From: Mesorhizobium sp. C432A
GTDB taxonomy: Bacteria > Pseudomonadota > Alphaproteobacteria > Rhizobiales > Rhizobiaceae
Assembly: GCF_030323145.1 (NCBI RefSeq)
Contig: NZ_CP100470.1
Location: 2,769,001 to 2,833,000 of the forward strand
Length of the DNA: 64,000 nt
Direction: 5' to 3'
The translations under genes and the position numbers were made by a program. Shown here one piece after another: positions 19,550-28,754 of this stretch (position 1 is its first letter; each line of letters starts with the position of its first letter). The notes under the pieces are model-generated. The model had not been told where the DNA came from and searched no databases. It saw only the letters and a program-made list of their open reading frames with translations.

Positions 19550-20149
19550 TTACGCTCCCCGCCACATCGGAATGATCGACGCAGCCAGCACCAGCGCCAG
19601 CACGATGTTGAGCGCGCGCCATTGCCATTCGGTCTTGAGCAGCCGTGCCAGCACCATGCCCGCCACGCACCAGATCGACAGCGAGATGGCTGCGGTGAAG
19701 CCGAAGGTCGAGCCGAGCAGCAGCGCGAGTTGTCCCGGACCGTCGGCAAGGGCTGCGAACGAGGCCGCCGCACCCAGTCCCATCGCCCAGCCCTTCGGGT
19801 TCATCCATTGAATGCCGGCGCCGCCCAAGAAGCTGTTGGGTTTTGCCATCGCCACATCGAGATCAGGCGGCCCGGCGCGGCCGATCTTGATTGCCAGCCA
19901 GATGAGATAGAGCGAGCCGATGATTTTCATCGCCAGTTGCAGCGACGGCATGGCCAGCAGCAGACCGGCGAGCCCGGCGGCGGCAACACCGGTCACGGTG
20001 GCGAGGCCGGCGGCGCTGCCGACCAATAGGGGAACGGAACGGCGAAAACCGAACTGCGCGCCTGAAGCGGTCGACAGGGTGGTGGCGATGCCGGGCGTGA
20101 CGGTGGCCACGAAGGCAAACAGGATGAGCGGAAAGATGGGCTGCAACAT
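19550..20149 (-). CDS. LysE/RhtB-family translocator
   Basis: The 199-residue membrane protein has about six hydrophobic segments, an N-terminal TPGIATTLSTASGAQFGFRR (the family's G-x-S-x-G-P-x-R region) and GAGIQWMNPKGWAMGLG in the middle. LysE-type exporters move amino acids or homoserine lactones out through the inner membrane. The start MLQPIF at 20149 has GAGGACGCCTC upstream. It is divergent from a LysR regulator, a standard arrangement in which LysR controls the exporter. Confidence 0.87.
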   Translation of the reverse strand: MLQPIFPLILFAFVATVTPGIATTLSTASGAQFGFRRSVPLLVGSAAGLATVTGVAAAGLAGLLLAMPSLQLAMKIIGSLYLIWLAIKIGRAGPPDLDVAMAKPNSFLGGAGIQWMNPKGWAMGLGAAASFAALADGPGQLALLLGSTFGFTAAISLSIWCVAGMVLARLLKTEWQWRALNIVLALVLAASIIPMWRGA

Positions 20150-20209
20150 GAGGCGTCCTCCATCGAAGGCCCTACGGTAGACTTCTGCATACTTCAGTAA
20201 ATGCAATGT

Positions 20210-20245
20210 TTGCGATGGTTGGCATTAGCAGATATAATGCCAACC
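20210..20245 (+). promoter_or_regulatory. LysR gene promoter inside a perfect inverted repeat
   Basis: TTGCGA (20210-20215), 17 bp, TATAAT (20233-20238) and then seven bases lead straight to ATG 20246. The inverted repeat GGTTGGCATTA-N7-TAATGCCAACC (20217-20245) has perfect 11-bp arms, overlaps the spacer and -10 and ends one base before the ATG. A transcript starting seven bases after the -10 would have no leader. Confidence 0.7.
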
Positions 20246-21115
20246 ATGATCCGCAACCTCGACACAGCGCTGATCCGCACCTTCGTCACTGTCGCCGACA
20301 AGGCCAGCATGACGGCGGCGGCGAACGCGCTGCATCTGACGCAAGGCGCCGTCAGCCAGCAGATCAAAAGGCTGGAGGAGGCGCTGGGCTGCAGCCTCTT
20401 CGAGCGCGACCGGCGTGGCTTGCGGCTGACGCGGCCCGGCGAGCGGCTGTTCGGCAAGGGCAAACGGTTGCTTGGCCTCAATGACGAGATCTGGGCCGAG
20501 ATGGCGGGCACCGAGGCCGCCGGCCAGGTGCGGCTCGGTGTTCCCTATGACCTTGTCGGCACCTTGCTGGCGCCGGTGCTGAAGGCCTATGCCGAGACCT
20601 ATCCGCAGGTTGAGATATCCCTACTCTGCGCCGCCTCGCCGGATCTTGCCGCGGCCCTTGCGGCCGGCACTATCGACCTTGCCGTCATCGAGGAACCGGT
20701 CGGCCCGTCCGCCGGTGAGTGCCTGGCCATTGACCGGCTGGTCTGGGTGGGGGCCAAGGGCGGCGTCGCCCGCGCCAAGCGGCCGCTGCCGGTGTCGATC
20801 GTCGCCGACACCTGCGCCTTCCGCCCGGTGGTGCTGTCGGCGCTGAACGAGCACGGGCTGGAATGGCGCACCGTGTTCGAGAACGGCAACATCGACGCCA
20901 CGACCGCGACGGTGCGCTCCGACCTTGCCGTCACCGCCTGGCTGGCCTCCACCGTGCCCGCCGACCTCGACATCCTGCCTTTCGATGCCGGGCTGCCGCC
21001 GCTGCCGAATTTTTCCATCAATCTGCATTTGCCGAGGTTTGGCGCGGCGCCTGCCGCGCAGGAGTTCGCGCGGTATATCCGGGATGGGCTGGAACGGCGG
21101 GCTGTGGCGGCTTGA
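20246..21115 (+). CDS. LysR-family transcriptional regulator
   Basis: The 289-residue protein has the LysR winged HTH: IRTFVTVADKASMTAAANALHLTQGAVSQQIKRLEEALG, then a periplasmic-binding-like effector domain (VRLGVPYDLVGTLLAP and onward). It probably activates the divergent LysE exporter. ATG 20246 is the family-typical start (MIRNLDTAL); an in-frame ATG at 20237 lies within the -10 and would add three residues. No Shine-Dalgarno is present. Confidence 0.9.
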   Translation: MIRNLDTALIRTFVTVADKASMTAAANALHLTQGAVSQQIKRLEEALGCSLFERDRRGLRLTRPGERLFGKGKRLLGLNDEIWAEMAGTEAAGQVRLGVPYDLVGTLLAPVLKAYAETYPQVEISLLCAASPDLAAALAAGTIDLAVIEEPVGPSAGECLAIDRLVWVGAKGGVARAKRPLPVSIVADTCAFRPVVLSALNEHGLEWRTVFENGNIDATTATVRSDLAVTAWLASTVPADLDILPFDAGLPPLPNFSINLHLPRFGAAPAAQEFARYIRDGLERRAVAA

Positions 21116-21127
21116 CAGAACTTGGAT

Positions 21128-21318
21128 TTCCTCTCCCCCGTCGATCGGGGAGAGGTGTCGAGCGAAGCTCGACGGAGTGGGGGTCGACCCTTAGCGCGGT
21201 ACGGCAGGATTCTTGCGCCTTGTCCCTGTTCAATGTCCGTTGGCGACCGTTGCCAGGTGGTTCCCCCACTCCGTCGCTGCTTCGCAGCGCCACCTCTCCC
21301 CCTCCGGAGGGAGAGGAA
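21128..21318. repeat. 191-bp palindromic intergenic repeat
   Basis: Outer arms TTCCTCTCCC (21128) and GGGAGAGGAA (ending 21318) are inverted. Inner segments GACGGAGTGGGG and CCCCACTCCGTC (near 21171 and 21265) also pair, so the whole can fold into a long hairpin. The 80-bp centre has no pattern I recognise. It lies between the LysR gene and the convergent DHFR-like gene. Confidence 0.65.
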
Positions 21319-21333
21319 AGGTGCCCGCCTCTG

Positions 21334-21984
21334 TTACTTCCAGTTCTTGCGTCGCTCGAGCTCTGCCTCTGACGGCTCTTGCGTGGCGAACGACCCGACC
21401 TTGACCTCACCCCCGCGTTCGTAGGTCGCCATCATGACGCCGGTGGTGGTAGCCTGCGACTTCACCAGCTTGAAGGCGGCCGGCATCGCGCCGTCGCCAA
21501 ACAGCCGCTTGCCCTTGCCCAGCAGCAGCGGGAAGATCATCAACCGGATCTCGTCGATCAGCCCGTTGGCGAGCAAAGTCTGGATCAGCTCGCTCGAACC
21601 CTGGATGAGCAGGTCAGGCCCATCTTCCTTCTTGAGGCGGCGCAACGCCGCGACGATATCTTCTCCAAGCCATTGCGTATTTTCCCAGGTGAGCGAATCC
21701 GGCCGATGCGTCGCCACATATTTAGTGGCAGGGTTGAAGACGTCTCCGATGGCATCTTTCTGATACGGCCAGTAAGCGGCGAAGATGTCGTAGGTTCTGC
21801 GGCCGAGCAGCAGGGCGAAGGGCTTAGAGAACAATTCCTCCATGGCCACGCCCGCCACCTCGTCGAAGTAGTGGAACGTCCAGCCGCCGAACTCGAAGCC
21901 GCCAACCGGGTCTTCTTCCGGGCCGCCCGGCGCCTGCATGACGCCGTCGAGGCTGACGAAGGTAGCGGCGATGATCTTTCGCAT
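21334..21984 (-). CDS. dihydrofolate-reductase-family (RibD C-terminal type) protein
   Basis: The 216-residue protein starts MRKIIAATFVSLDGVMQAPGG, then has GRRTYDIFAAYWP and later IQGSSELIQTLLANGLIDE: the pattern of YyaP/YwjB-like proteins with a RibD-C fold. These are distantly related to DHFR and their activity is usually unknown. AAGGAAAA lies before the ATG. The much longer frame to 23229 is a shadow of the downstream methyltransferase. Confidence 0.85.
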   Translation of the reverse strand: MRKIIAATFVSLDGVMQAPGGPEEDPVGGFEFGGWTFHYFDEVAGVAMEELFSKPFALLLGRRTYDIFAAYWPYQKDAIGDVFNPATKYVATHRPDSLTWENTQWLGEDIVAALRRLKKEDGPDLLIQGSSELIQTLLANGLIDEIRLMIFPLLLGKGKRLFGDGAMPAAFKLVKSQATTTGVMMATYERGGEVKVGSFATQEPSEAELERRKNWK

Positions 21985-22100
21985 TGGATTTTCCTTTTCC
22001 AGGATCCGCGCCGTCAGGGCCGGATTTCGATCTAAGGACGGACAGGCCGGCGGCCGCCCGACAGGCGTTGGCAAAAAAACGCTGCGGCCGACAAGAGTAC

Positions 22101-22958
22101 CTACCGCCGTCGCCCGCCGCCAAGCGCCTGCGACGAAAACCAGACATCGCCGATGATGGCGGTGGCGGTCCGGTCCGGCGCCCTGTCTGATGTCAGCCAG
22201 ATCGAACGGCTGCGCGCGGCCTTCTGGAGGTCGGGGATTTTGGCCGCCGAACCGGCGACCGAGGCGCCGACGCAGGGGATGAACCACGAGCGCATGAAGG
22301 GGTCGCAGGCAAAACCTTGTTTGGTGCGGGTCACCATTACGGCCAGGCCGACGCCCTGGGACGGGCGCCAGGGAAAGATCATGCGGCCGCCCGCTTTCAG
22401 CGCCCGCAGCCAGGCAGCCGGCGGTGCGACGACACCGGCATTGACATAGATGATGTCGGACGGCGGCAGATCGCCGGTGACGGCATCGCCGTGGATGACG
22501 CTTACATTGCCGTAGGTCTCGAGATTCTTTGTCGCTCTGGCAGCAAGATCGGCCTCCAGTTCGAAGGCGGTCACCGGGCCGGGCGCAACCAGCCGGGCCA
22601 GCAAGGCGGTGTAGTAGCCGGTGCCGGCGCCGATATGGCTGACGGCCTCGTCCGGTCTGGGGGCGATCCTGCCGATCCACATGGCGTGCAGGGAGGGTTC
22701 GCCATTGTTGATGCCCTTGTCGGCATCGAGCGCCACCAGCACGTCCTGATAGATGTGAACAGGATCGGCGCTCGGCGTCATGATCTTGCCGTTGCCGGTG
22801 GTGAGCGCCCTGCCGGCGACTACCGCCCAGGGTCCGGGACCGAGAAAGGCCTCGCGCGGAACGGTGGCGAACGCCTCTTCGAGGCGCGGGTCGGCCGAGC
22901 CGGCATTGGCCGCCATCAGCTGCGCGTAAAATTTCCTGGCGTCTTCGACACTTGTCAT
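22101..22958 (-). CDS. protein-L-isoaspartate O-methyltransferase-like protein
   Basis: The 285-residue protein has a SAM-binding Rossmann domain: FLGPGPWAVVAG, SHIGAGTGYYTALLARLVAPGPVTAFELE and DAVTGDLPPSDIIYVNAGV. This order and the N-terminal region match Pcm-like enzymes, which repair isoaspartyl residues. The usual protein substrate motif is only partly kept and a C-terminal extension (about 90 residues) is present, so the substrate is unsure. The start MTSVEDARKFYAQ at 22958 has no clear ribosome site. Confidence 0.75.
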   Translation of the reverse strand: MTSVEDARKFYAQLMAANAGSADPRLEEAFATVPREAFLGPGPWAVVAGRALTTGNGKIMTPSADPVHIYQDVLVALDADKGINNGEPSLHAMWIGRIAPRPDEAVSHIGAGTGYYTALLARLVAPGPVTAFELEADLAARATKNLETYGNVSVIHGDAVTGDLPPSDIIYVNAGVVAPPAAWLRALKAGGRMIFPWRPSQGVGLAVMVTRTKQGFACDPFMRSWFIPCVGASVAGSAAKIPDLQKAARSRSIWLTSDRAPDRTATAIIGDVWFSSQALGGGRRR

Positions 22959-23005
22959 GATGGCGAGCAAGATAGCGCAAGCCGCCGGTTTTTCGGGAAT
23001 GAGAA

Positions 23006-24364
23006 TCAGCCGACGCCGAAGACGGTGTCGTAGAGCAGCTTGAAGTTGAGCACCAGGATGACCGCCGCGACCACCCAGGCGAGGGCCGCCACGCCGCGGG
23101 GAATGGCAAGGTTGCCCATCTTCTTCTTGTCGGAGACGAACTGCACCAGCGGGATGACTGCGAAGGGCAGCTGCATCGACAGTACCACCTGGCTGAAGAC
23201 CAGCAACTGGCCGGTGCCCTTTTCGCCATAGAGCGCGGTGACGACCACCACCGGGACGATGGCGATGCCGCGCGTCAGCAGCCGGCGCGCCCATTGCGGA
23301 ATGCGCAGGCGCAAAAAGCCTTCCATGACGATCTGGCCGGCAAGCGTTGCCGTAACCGTCGAGTTGAGGCCGGAGGCCAGTAGCGCCACCGCAAACAGGA
23401 TGGAGGCGATGCCGAGGCCGAGCAGTGGCGACAAGAGCTCGAAGGCCTGGCCGATCTCGGCGACATCCTGATGGCCGGTGCCATGGAAGGCCACCGCCGA
23501 GACGATCAGGATCGAGGAGTTGACGAACAGCGCCAGGACGAGCGCGATGGTCGAGTCCGTCGTCGCCCATTTAATGGCGTCGCGCTTGCCTTTTTCGGTC
23601 CGTTCATAGGCGCGTGTCTGTACGATCGAGGAGTGCAGGTAGAGATTGTGCGGCATCACCGTGGCGCCGATGATGCCGATGGCGATGTAGAGCATCGCCG
23701 GATTGGTGACGATCTCCGTCGACGGCACGAACATCGAATGCAGGATCGAGCCGACCGGAGGGGCAGCGGCAAAGATCTGGATGGCGAAACAGCCGAAGAT
23801 GATGATCAGAAGCGCGATGACGAAGGCTTCGAGATAGCGGAAACCCTTGTTCATCAAGAGCAGCACGATGAAGGCGTCGAGCGCCGTCAGCAACGCGCCG
23901 CCGATCAGCGGAATGCCGAACAGAAGCTGCAGCGCGATCGCCGTGCCGATCACCTCGGCGAGGTCGCAGGCGATGATGGCGAGTTCGCAGGCGATCCACA
24001 GCACGAAACTGACGGGACGCGGATAATAGGCGCGGCAGGCCTGGGCGAGGTCGCGGCCGGTGGCGATGCCAAGCCGGGCGGCAAGCGCCTGCAGCAGGAT
24101 CGCCATCAGGTTGGACAGCATGATGATGAACAATAGCGTGTAGCCGAACTGGGCGCCGCCGGCGAGGTCGGTGGCCCAGTTGCCCGGATCCATATAGCCG
24201 ACCGAGACCATGTAGCCCGGTCCCATGAAGGCGAACAGGCGGCGGAACCAGACGCCGGACTGCGGCACCGCAATCGTGGAGTTCACCTCGCGCAGGCTGG
24301 GAGGATTGTCCTCCGGCCTGTCAAATCGCCAGGATGATCCCAAGGTTGCGTCGGCTTCGGACAT
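23006..24364 (-). CDS. mntH: Nramp-family divalent metal (Mn2+) transporter
   Basis: The 452-residue protein has eleven or so transmembrane segments. Nramp signatures are [21 protein letters not shown] (TM1 DPGN, metal ligands) and [14 protein letters not shown] (TM6 MPH). It imports Mn2+ with protons. MSEADATLG at 24364 is taken as the start with TGGAAAG upstream; an in-frame ATG at 24400 would add twelve residues. The divergent mntR gene and an MntR-like box in the gap support manganese regulation. Confidence 0.92.
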   Translation of the reverse strand: MSEADATLGSSWRFDRPEDNPPSLREVNSTIAVPQSGVWFRRLFAFMGPGYMVSVGYMDPGNWATDLAGGAQFGYTLLFIIMLSNLMAILLQALAARLGIATGRDLAQACRAYYPRPVSFVLWIACELAIIACDLAEVIGTAIALQLLFGIPLIGGALLTALDAFIVLLLMNKGFRYLEAFVIALLIIIFGCFAIQIFAAAPPVGSILHSMFVPSTEIVTNPAMLYIAIGIIGATVMPHNLYLHSSIVQTRAYERTEKGKRDAIKWATTDSTIALVLALFVNSSILIVSAVAFHGTGHQDVAEIGQAFELLSPLLGLGIASILFAVALLASGLNSTVTATLAGQIVMEGFLRLRIPQWARRLLTRGIAIVPVVVVTALYGEKGTGQLLVFSQVVLSMQLPFAVIPLVQFVSDKKKMGNLAIPRGVAALAWVVAAVILVLNFKLLYDTVFGVG

Positions 24365-24419
24365 GGAGGGCTTTCCATTGGATGGATTGATGTCTCTCAT
24401 CCTATCTACGCCAGGGCTC

Positions 24420-24445
24420 AACATTATGCAATAGGCTATATTTCA
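24420..24445. promoter_or_regulatory. candidate MntR box between mntH and mntR
   Basis: Read on the minus strand, the sequence ATATAGCCTATTGCATAAT within 24420-24445 has the half-site pair ATAGC...GCAT, resembling the known MntR site (ACATAGC-N4-GCTATGT). It sits upstream of mntH and mntR. Match is imperfect, so the assignment is tentative. Confidence 0.45.
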
Positions 24446-24609
24446 TTGTATGTGCTTCTCATGAGGCAGCCAAGGGCCCAGAAAGGGGGTGATCGCAAAC
24501 GCCGGTTGCGCCTGCTATGGAATGCAAATAAACGGCTGGAACAGTTAAGCCCGTGCTATGAATGGCAAAGGGCGATTGATTTGTCGAAAGCCAATTCTTG
24601 CCAAAAGGT

Positions 24610-25080
24610 ATGAGGGAACACGTATTGGCACTGAAGCATAAACCGGTTCGACGCGAAGAGCCGCTTCCGGATGCCGATGTCCATTCCGAAGGCTTCAGGC
24701 AGCAGCGCCAAGCGCGCCGCAGCGCGCTGGTCGAGGACTATGTCGAGCTGATCGCCGACCTGATCGAGGACGGCAACGAGGCGCGCCAGGTGGATATCGC
24801 GGCGCGGCTCGGCGTCGCCCAGCCGACCGTGGCCAAGATGCTGACCAGGCTGTGCGCCGATGGGCTGGTCTCCAGAAAACCGTATCGCGGCGTTTTCCTG
24901 ACCGATGCCGGCCGCAAGGTTGCGGAAGAAAGCCGCATTCGCCACCAGACGGTCGAAGCGTTTTTGCGTTCGCTCGGCGTCAGCGCCGAGACGGCGCGCA
25001 TCGATGCCGAGGGCATCGAGCACCATGTCAGCGCCGAGACGCTGGAAGCCTTTCGCAAGGCGATGATAGCGCCGCGCTGA
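24610..25080 (+). CDS. mntR: manganese-responsive regulator, MntR (DtxR family)
   Basis: The 156-residue protein has a DtxR-type winged [47 protein letters not shown], then a dimerisation domain with [18 protein letters not shown] (metal-ligand region, EGxEH). It represses Mn2+ uptake when Mn is plentiful. Position, divergent from mntH, is standard. The start is uncertain: ATG 24610, or a TTG at 24598 or one at 24625 (with GAGGG eight bases upstream). Confidence 0.9.
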   Translation: MREHVLALKHKPVRREEPLPDADVHSEGFRQQRQARRSALVEDYVELIADLIEDGNEARQVDIAARLGVAQPTVAKMLTRLCADGLVSRKPYRGVFLTDAGRKVAEESRIRHQTVEAFLRSLGVSAETARIDAEGIEHHVSAETLEAFRKAMIAPR

Positions 25081-25171
25081 GTCGCGCCGGCGCCGCACCA
25101 CTGGAACCTCCGCACGTCAGGCTCGTTGCTCCTGACGTTGCGCGTGATTGCTGCGCGCCAAGGAGGAAAAC

Positions 25172-25360
25172 ATGGGCGTCGAACAGGCACCGACCGCGAA
25201 GGGCAAGCAGGCGGCCGAGGGTTTGAGGCAGACAGCGGCAAAGGACGAACGCAAGACCGAGGCCGAAGCCGGCCAGCCGATGAAGAAGGGCGCCGCGCGT
25301 TTCGAGGAACGCTCCAAAAGCTCGGACGGCAAAAGCGCCGGCACCAAGCAGAAGATCTGA
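25172..25360 (+). CDS. small charged hypothetical protein
   Basis: The 62-residue protein starts MGVEQAPTAKG at ATG 25172, with a strong AAGGAGG site. It is rich in Lys, Glu, Ala and Gly with no hydrophobic core, so it is probably intrinsically disordered. I do not recognise a family. It is downstream of mntR on the same strand (91 bp apart) and may share its transcript. Confidence 0.6.
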   Translation: MGVEQAPTAKGKQAAEGLRQTAAKDERKTEAEAGQPMKKGAARFEERSKSSDGKSAGTKQKI

Positions 25361-25388
25361 GTTCTGTTCGCAAGCGGCAACCTGCCGC

Positions 25389-27497
25389 TCATTCCTCGGT
25401 GTCCTGCACCCAACTGCGCGGATGGCCGTCGACGCGGAACTGGAATATGAAATAGGGCGGAATGCAGGAGCCCTTGCCAGGCTTGGCTGCGGCCAAATCG
25501 TCGTAGCCGGCGGTGCAGATATAGTCCTCGCGGCAGGGATGCGCCTTGCCGCAGGCGCGCAGGCCGGCGGTCTTGGTGAATTCCTTGGTGCAGAATTTGT
25601 GGTCCTTGCCCGACGCGATGCAGTCGTTGAAACCGGTCTTGGCGAGGCGGCCGCAAGTCGCCTCGTCGGGAAGCTTGTCGCAGCTTGCCTTGCGCAGCAT
25701 GCCCCCGGGAAAGCCACCGGTCTTCTGCTCGGGGTTGTCGTAGCGTTGGCGCGCCGCGCCATAGCCAGCGAGCTTGATTACCGGTTTCTTGTCGCGCGCC
25801 GGATCGATGGCGCAGGCTTTTGCGGTGGCCGGCGACAGGCGGCAATATTTGTCGCTGCCCCAGCTCGACATCTTGATCTCGCCGAACTCGACGGGGTCGC
25901 CGACTGCGGTGGCCGCCTCGCTGACGCAGGTGCCGAAGCCCGGATGGATGTCGCTTTCATGGACGCCGGCGCAGCGCAGGCTTTCGCCGCAGCTCCAGTC
26001 CTTGAAGCTGGCATCCTCGCCGCTGTAGCAGATCGAGCCCCAGCCATTGTAGAGATCGGTGCCTTTCAGCGCTTCGGCGAGTTTGGCGTCCGGACGGGCG
26101 GCGAAGCCGCGGGAGAAATCCGGATGGCCGCCTGTGGCGAAGTCCTCGACGATCGCGCGGCGGCGCGGCAGGTCGGCGAAGAACACCGCCGAGCCGGGGA
26201 CGAAGACGGCGTTGCGGCGCGGCTCGCTGGCCGGATCGGCGCCGGTGTAATGGAAGCCGGCAATGCCGTGCGTCTGGTGGCAGCCGGTGCAGGTCATTTC
26301 GTTGAGACGCAGATTGAAGCCGGCCACCGATTTCACGCTGCGCAGCGTGTTGCCCCTGGCGACATAATTCTTCAGCGCCTCGTCGATATCGCTGTCATCG
26401 AGCAGCCCATAGGCGATGTTGTTTTGCGATCTGGCCATGCCGCCGGGTGCGACCGAGACGGCGCTTGTCGCCAGGAACTTGTCGTCGATGACCAGCCGGC
26501 CGCGATCGAGGTCGTAGAGGTTGCGGTCGGTCAGCAGCCATTTGGCGAAGGCCGGCCGGTCGGCCAGAACCACTTTCCGGTCGATCTGGTTCTCCATCTT
26601 CGATTCCTGGAAGGTGGACGTCGTTGGGTCCCATTTGAAAATCTTGAGGAGATATTCGGCGTGGCCGCCGAAGTCGCGGCGGCTCGAGGCCGACAGCCGG
26701 AGAACCTGCATGTTCAGCTCAAGCCGCATGATCTGCGACGAATTCAGCATGGCGTTGGAGAGCGGCCCTTCGTCGGAGCGCAGCCAGGCTGCCAGTTGCT
26801 CGGGCGCAAGGTTCTTCTGGCCGGCGGCGAGCCAGCGCTTGGCGATTTCGGCACAGGAAATGGCGGTGGCGCTTGGACGGTCTCTCGAAGCGCGGGGGCG
26901 AGCCTCGCCGGGCCTGGCGTTGAAGACCAGACTCATGGTCAGCGGCAGCCGCGACGAGATGCGTTGCGCTGTCTTTCCCTTCGTGGGCTTCTCCGCCACC
27001 GAATAGTGGAAGCGGTAGATCAGCCTGATCTCGCCGCATTCGGTGTGGCCGAGATAGCCGCGGTCCATGCGGTTGACGATGCCGGTCAGGTCGAGCGTCG
27101 AGCCGTCATCGTCGATGTATTTCGGGTTGAATTTCTGGCTGGTGTCCTTCGACTTGGCCATGGCCGCGACGTAAGGATCGGGGCTATTGGCAGGCTCGTC
27201 GGCGATCTCCTGCTTGACGGCGTTGCGGACAGGGGTCAGCGCGCGCACCGAAAACAGGCCGCGATTGTCGACCTCGCGCGTGAGACCCAGCGCCGGGCCG
27301 AGCAGGCGGCTGATCGAGAGGCCGCCACGCTCAAGCGCCTGCAATGTCTCGGAATCGGTTACGGCGACGCTGGAATCGAGCGTCACGGCGCGCGCCGGCG
27401 ACGGGCCGAGGCATAGCACCACCGCCAGCAGCAGAAATCGACCGATCGTCCGCAAGTCCCCGACACCCCCGTTCGAACCGGATGCTACAGCACGCAT
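25389..27497 (-). CDS. large secreted protein with one c-type haem motif
   Basis: This 702-residue protein has a signal sequence near residues 14-37 (RTIGRFLLLAVVLCLGPSPARA). One haem-binding CTGCH lies at 403-407, followed by several cysteine-rich stretches in the last 250 residues (for example CRLSPATAKAC, CDKLPDEATC, CIASGKDHKFC). The cysteines suggest a disulfide-rich periplasmic fold. I cannot name the family. Start MRAVASGSNG at 27497 is chosen to place the signal close to the N-terminus. Confidence 0.7.
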   Translation of the reverse strand: MRAVASGSNGGVGDLRTIGRFLLLAVVLCLGPSPARAVTLDSSVAVTDSETLQALERGGLSISRLLGPALGLTREVDNRGLFSVRALTPVRNAVKQEIADEPANSPDPYVAAMAKSKDTSQKFNPKYIDDDGSTLDLTGIVNRMDRGYLGHTECGEIRLIYRFHYSVAEKPTKGKTAQRISSRLPLTMSLVFNARPGEARPRASRDRPSATAISCAEIAKRWLAAGQKNLAPEQLAAWLRSDEGPLSNAMLNSSQIMRLELNMQVLRLSASSRRDFGGHAEYLLKIFKWDPTTSTFQESKMENQIDRKVVLADRPAFAKWLLTDRNLYDLDRGRLVIDDKFLATSAVSVAPGGMARSQNNIAYGLLDDSDIDEALKNYVARGNTLRSVKSVAGFNLRLNEMTCTGCHQTHGIAGFHYTGADPASEPRRNAVFVPGSAVFFADLPRRRAIVEDFATGGHPDFSRGFAARPDAKLAEALKGTDLYNGWGSICYSGEDASFKDWSCGESLRCAGVHESDIHPGFGTCVSEAATAVGDPVEFGEIKMSSWGSDKYCRLSPATAKACAIDPARDKKPVIKLAGYGAARQRYDNPEQKTGGFPGGMLRKASCDKLPDEATCGRLAKTGFNDCIASGKDHKFCTKEFTKTAGLRACGKAHPCREDYICTAGYDDLAAAKPGKGSCIPPYFIFQFRVDGHPRSWVQDTEE

Positions 27498-27642
27498 GCC
27501 GCCTGGACCAGAGTGCGAACGCGATGCCGCTGCCACGAAAAATACTGTGACTTGGCGCAACCATTGCGATAATTGTCTGTTGGGTCGGACTGGGCCATGA
27601 CATCGGCCAGGCCAGCCGAAAATTTGCATACGGGGAGTTGCC

Positions 27643-28578
27643 ATGCTCTGGAAGGGCCGCCGTCAGAGTGACAATGTCGAGGACGAGCGCAGCGACAGCG
27701 GCGGCGGTGGTGGTTTCGGCGGCGGCAGCCCTGGCCAGTTCCGCATCCCGATCGGCGGCCGCACCGGCGGCGGCGGCAGCATCCTGCTGGTCGTCCTCGT
27801 GGTGCTGGCCGGATGGTATTTCGGCTTCGATCCGTCGCAGATCCTGGGCACTGGCGAGGGCGGCGGCGTGCTGCCGGGTGGCGGTGGCCAGATCACCGAC
27901 AACAGCGGCGGCCAGGACGACGGCGCCGGCACGCCTGCTTCCGACGAGATGAAGCAGTTCGTGGCGACCGTGCTGGCCGAGACCGAAGAGACCTGGACCG
28001 GCATCTTCCAGTCGCAGGGCCTGAAATACGAGGACCCGAAGCTTGTGCTGTTCAGCGGCCAGATCCGCTCGGCCTGCGGCTCCGCCTCGACGGCAGCCGG
28101 ACCGTTCTATTGTCCCGGCGACCACAAGGTCTACCTCGACACCACCTTCTTCCAGCAGCTCGACCAGCAGTTCGGCGCCTCGGGCGATTTCGCCCAGGCC
28201 TATGTGATCGCGCATGAAGTCGGTCACCATGTGCAGAACCTCACCGGCATCCTGCCCAAGTTCAACCAGATGCGGCAGTCGATGGGTGAGGCGGAAGCCA
28301 ACCAGATGTCGGTGCGCATCGAGCTGCAGGCCGACTGCTTCGCCGGCGTTTGGGCGCATTTCACCGCGCAGAAGGGCATTCTGGAACAGGGCGACATCGA
28401 AGAGGCGCTCAACGCCGCCAAGCAGATCGGCGACGATACGCTGCAGAAGAAGATGCAGGGCTATGTCGTTCCGGAAAGCTTCAACCACGGGACGTCGCAG
28501 CAAAGGCAGACCTGGCTGGCGCGCGGCTACAAGAGCGGCAAGCTGTCGGATTGCAACACGCTGACCGGTCCGGTTTGA
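27643..28578 (+). CDS. ypfJ: neutral zinc metallopeptidase, YpfJ family
   Basis: The 311-residue protein has a glycine-rich N-terminus, one membrane helix (about residues 47-60, ILLVVLVVLAGWYFG) and a C-terminal zinc-peptidase domain with HEVGHH (HExxH motif). It follows the known YpfJ/KPN_02809 pattern: GQIRSACGSA, FYCPGDHKVYLD, and RIELQADCFAG providing the third zinc ligand. Its substrates are unknown. ATG 27643 is preceded by GGGGAGTTGCC. It is divergent from the haem-protein gene. Confidence 0.93.
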   Translation: MLWKGRRQSDNVEDERSDSGGGGGFGGGSPGQFRIPIGGRTGGGGSILLVVLVVLAGWYFGFDPSQILGTGEGGGVLPGGGGQITDNSGGQDDGAGTPASDEMKQFVATVLAETEETWTGIFQSQGLKYEDPKLVLFSGQIRSACGSASTAAGPFYCPGDHKVYLDTTFFQQLDQQFGASGDFAQAYVIAHEVGHHVQNLTGILPKFNQMRQSMGEAEANQMSVRIELQADCFAGVWAHFTAQKGILEQGDIEEALNAAKQIGDDTLQKKMQGYVVPESFNHGTSQQRQTWLARGYKSGKLSDCNTLTGPV

Positions 28579-28754
28579 GGCGCTCGCAAGTTCCAGCCGA
28601 CCGCGGTTCAAAGCGCATCCGTCGGCGGGCCGATTCACCACCGGCAACAGATGTCAGGAGGAGAACGCCTGAGGCGTTCTCCTATTGTTCCAAAGTGACG
28701 CCTCGCCTATAACGGGCGCCCGCCCAAGGGCGGTCCGAGGGAGCAGACGCCATC

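Noticed and set aside
21334..23229. A 631-codon minus-strand frame across the DHFR-like gene and the methyltransferase
   Set aside because: Its end is the DHFR-like protein, but its upstream half is an out-of-frame shadow of the methyltransferase gene, which has its own start at 22958.
22101..23570. A long N-terminal extension (to 489 residues) for the methyltransferase
   Set aside because: The extra part is a shadow of mntH and has low complexity in arginine.
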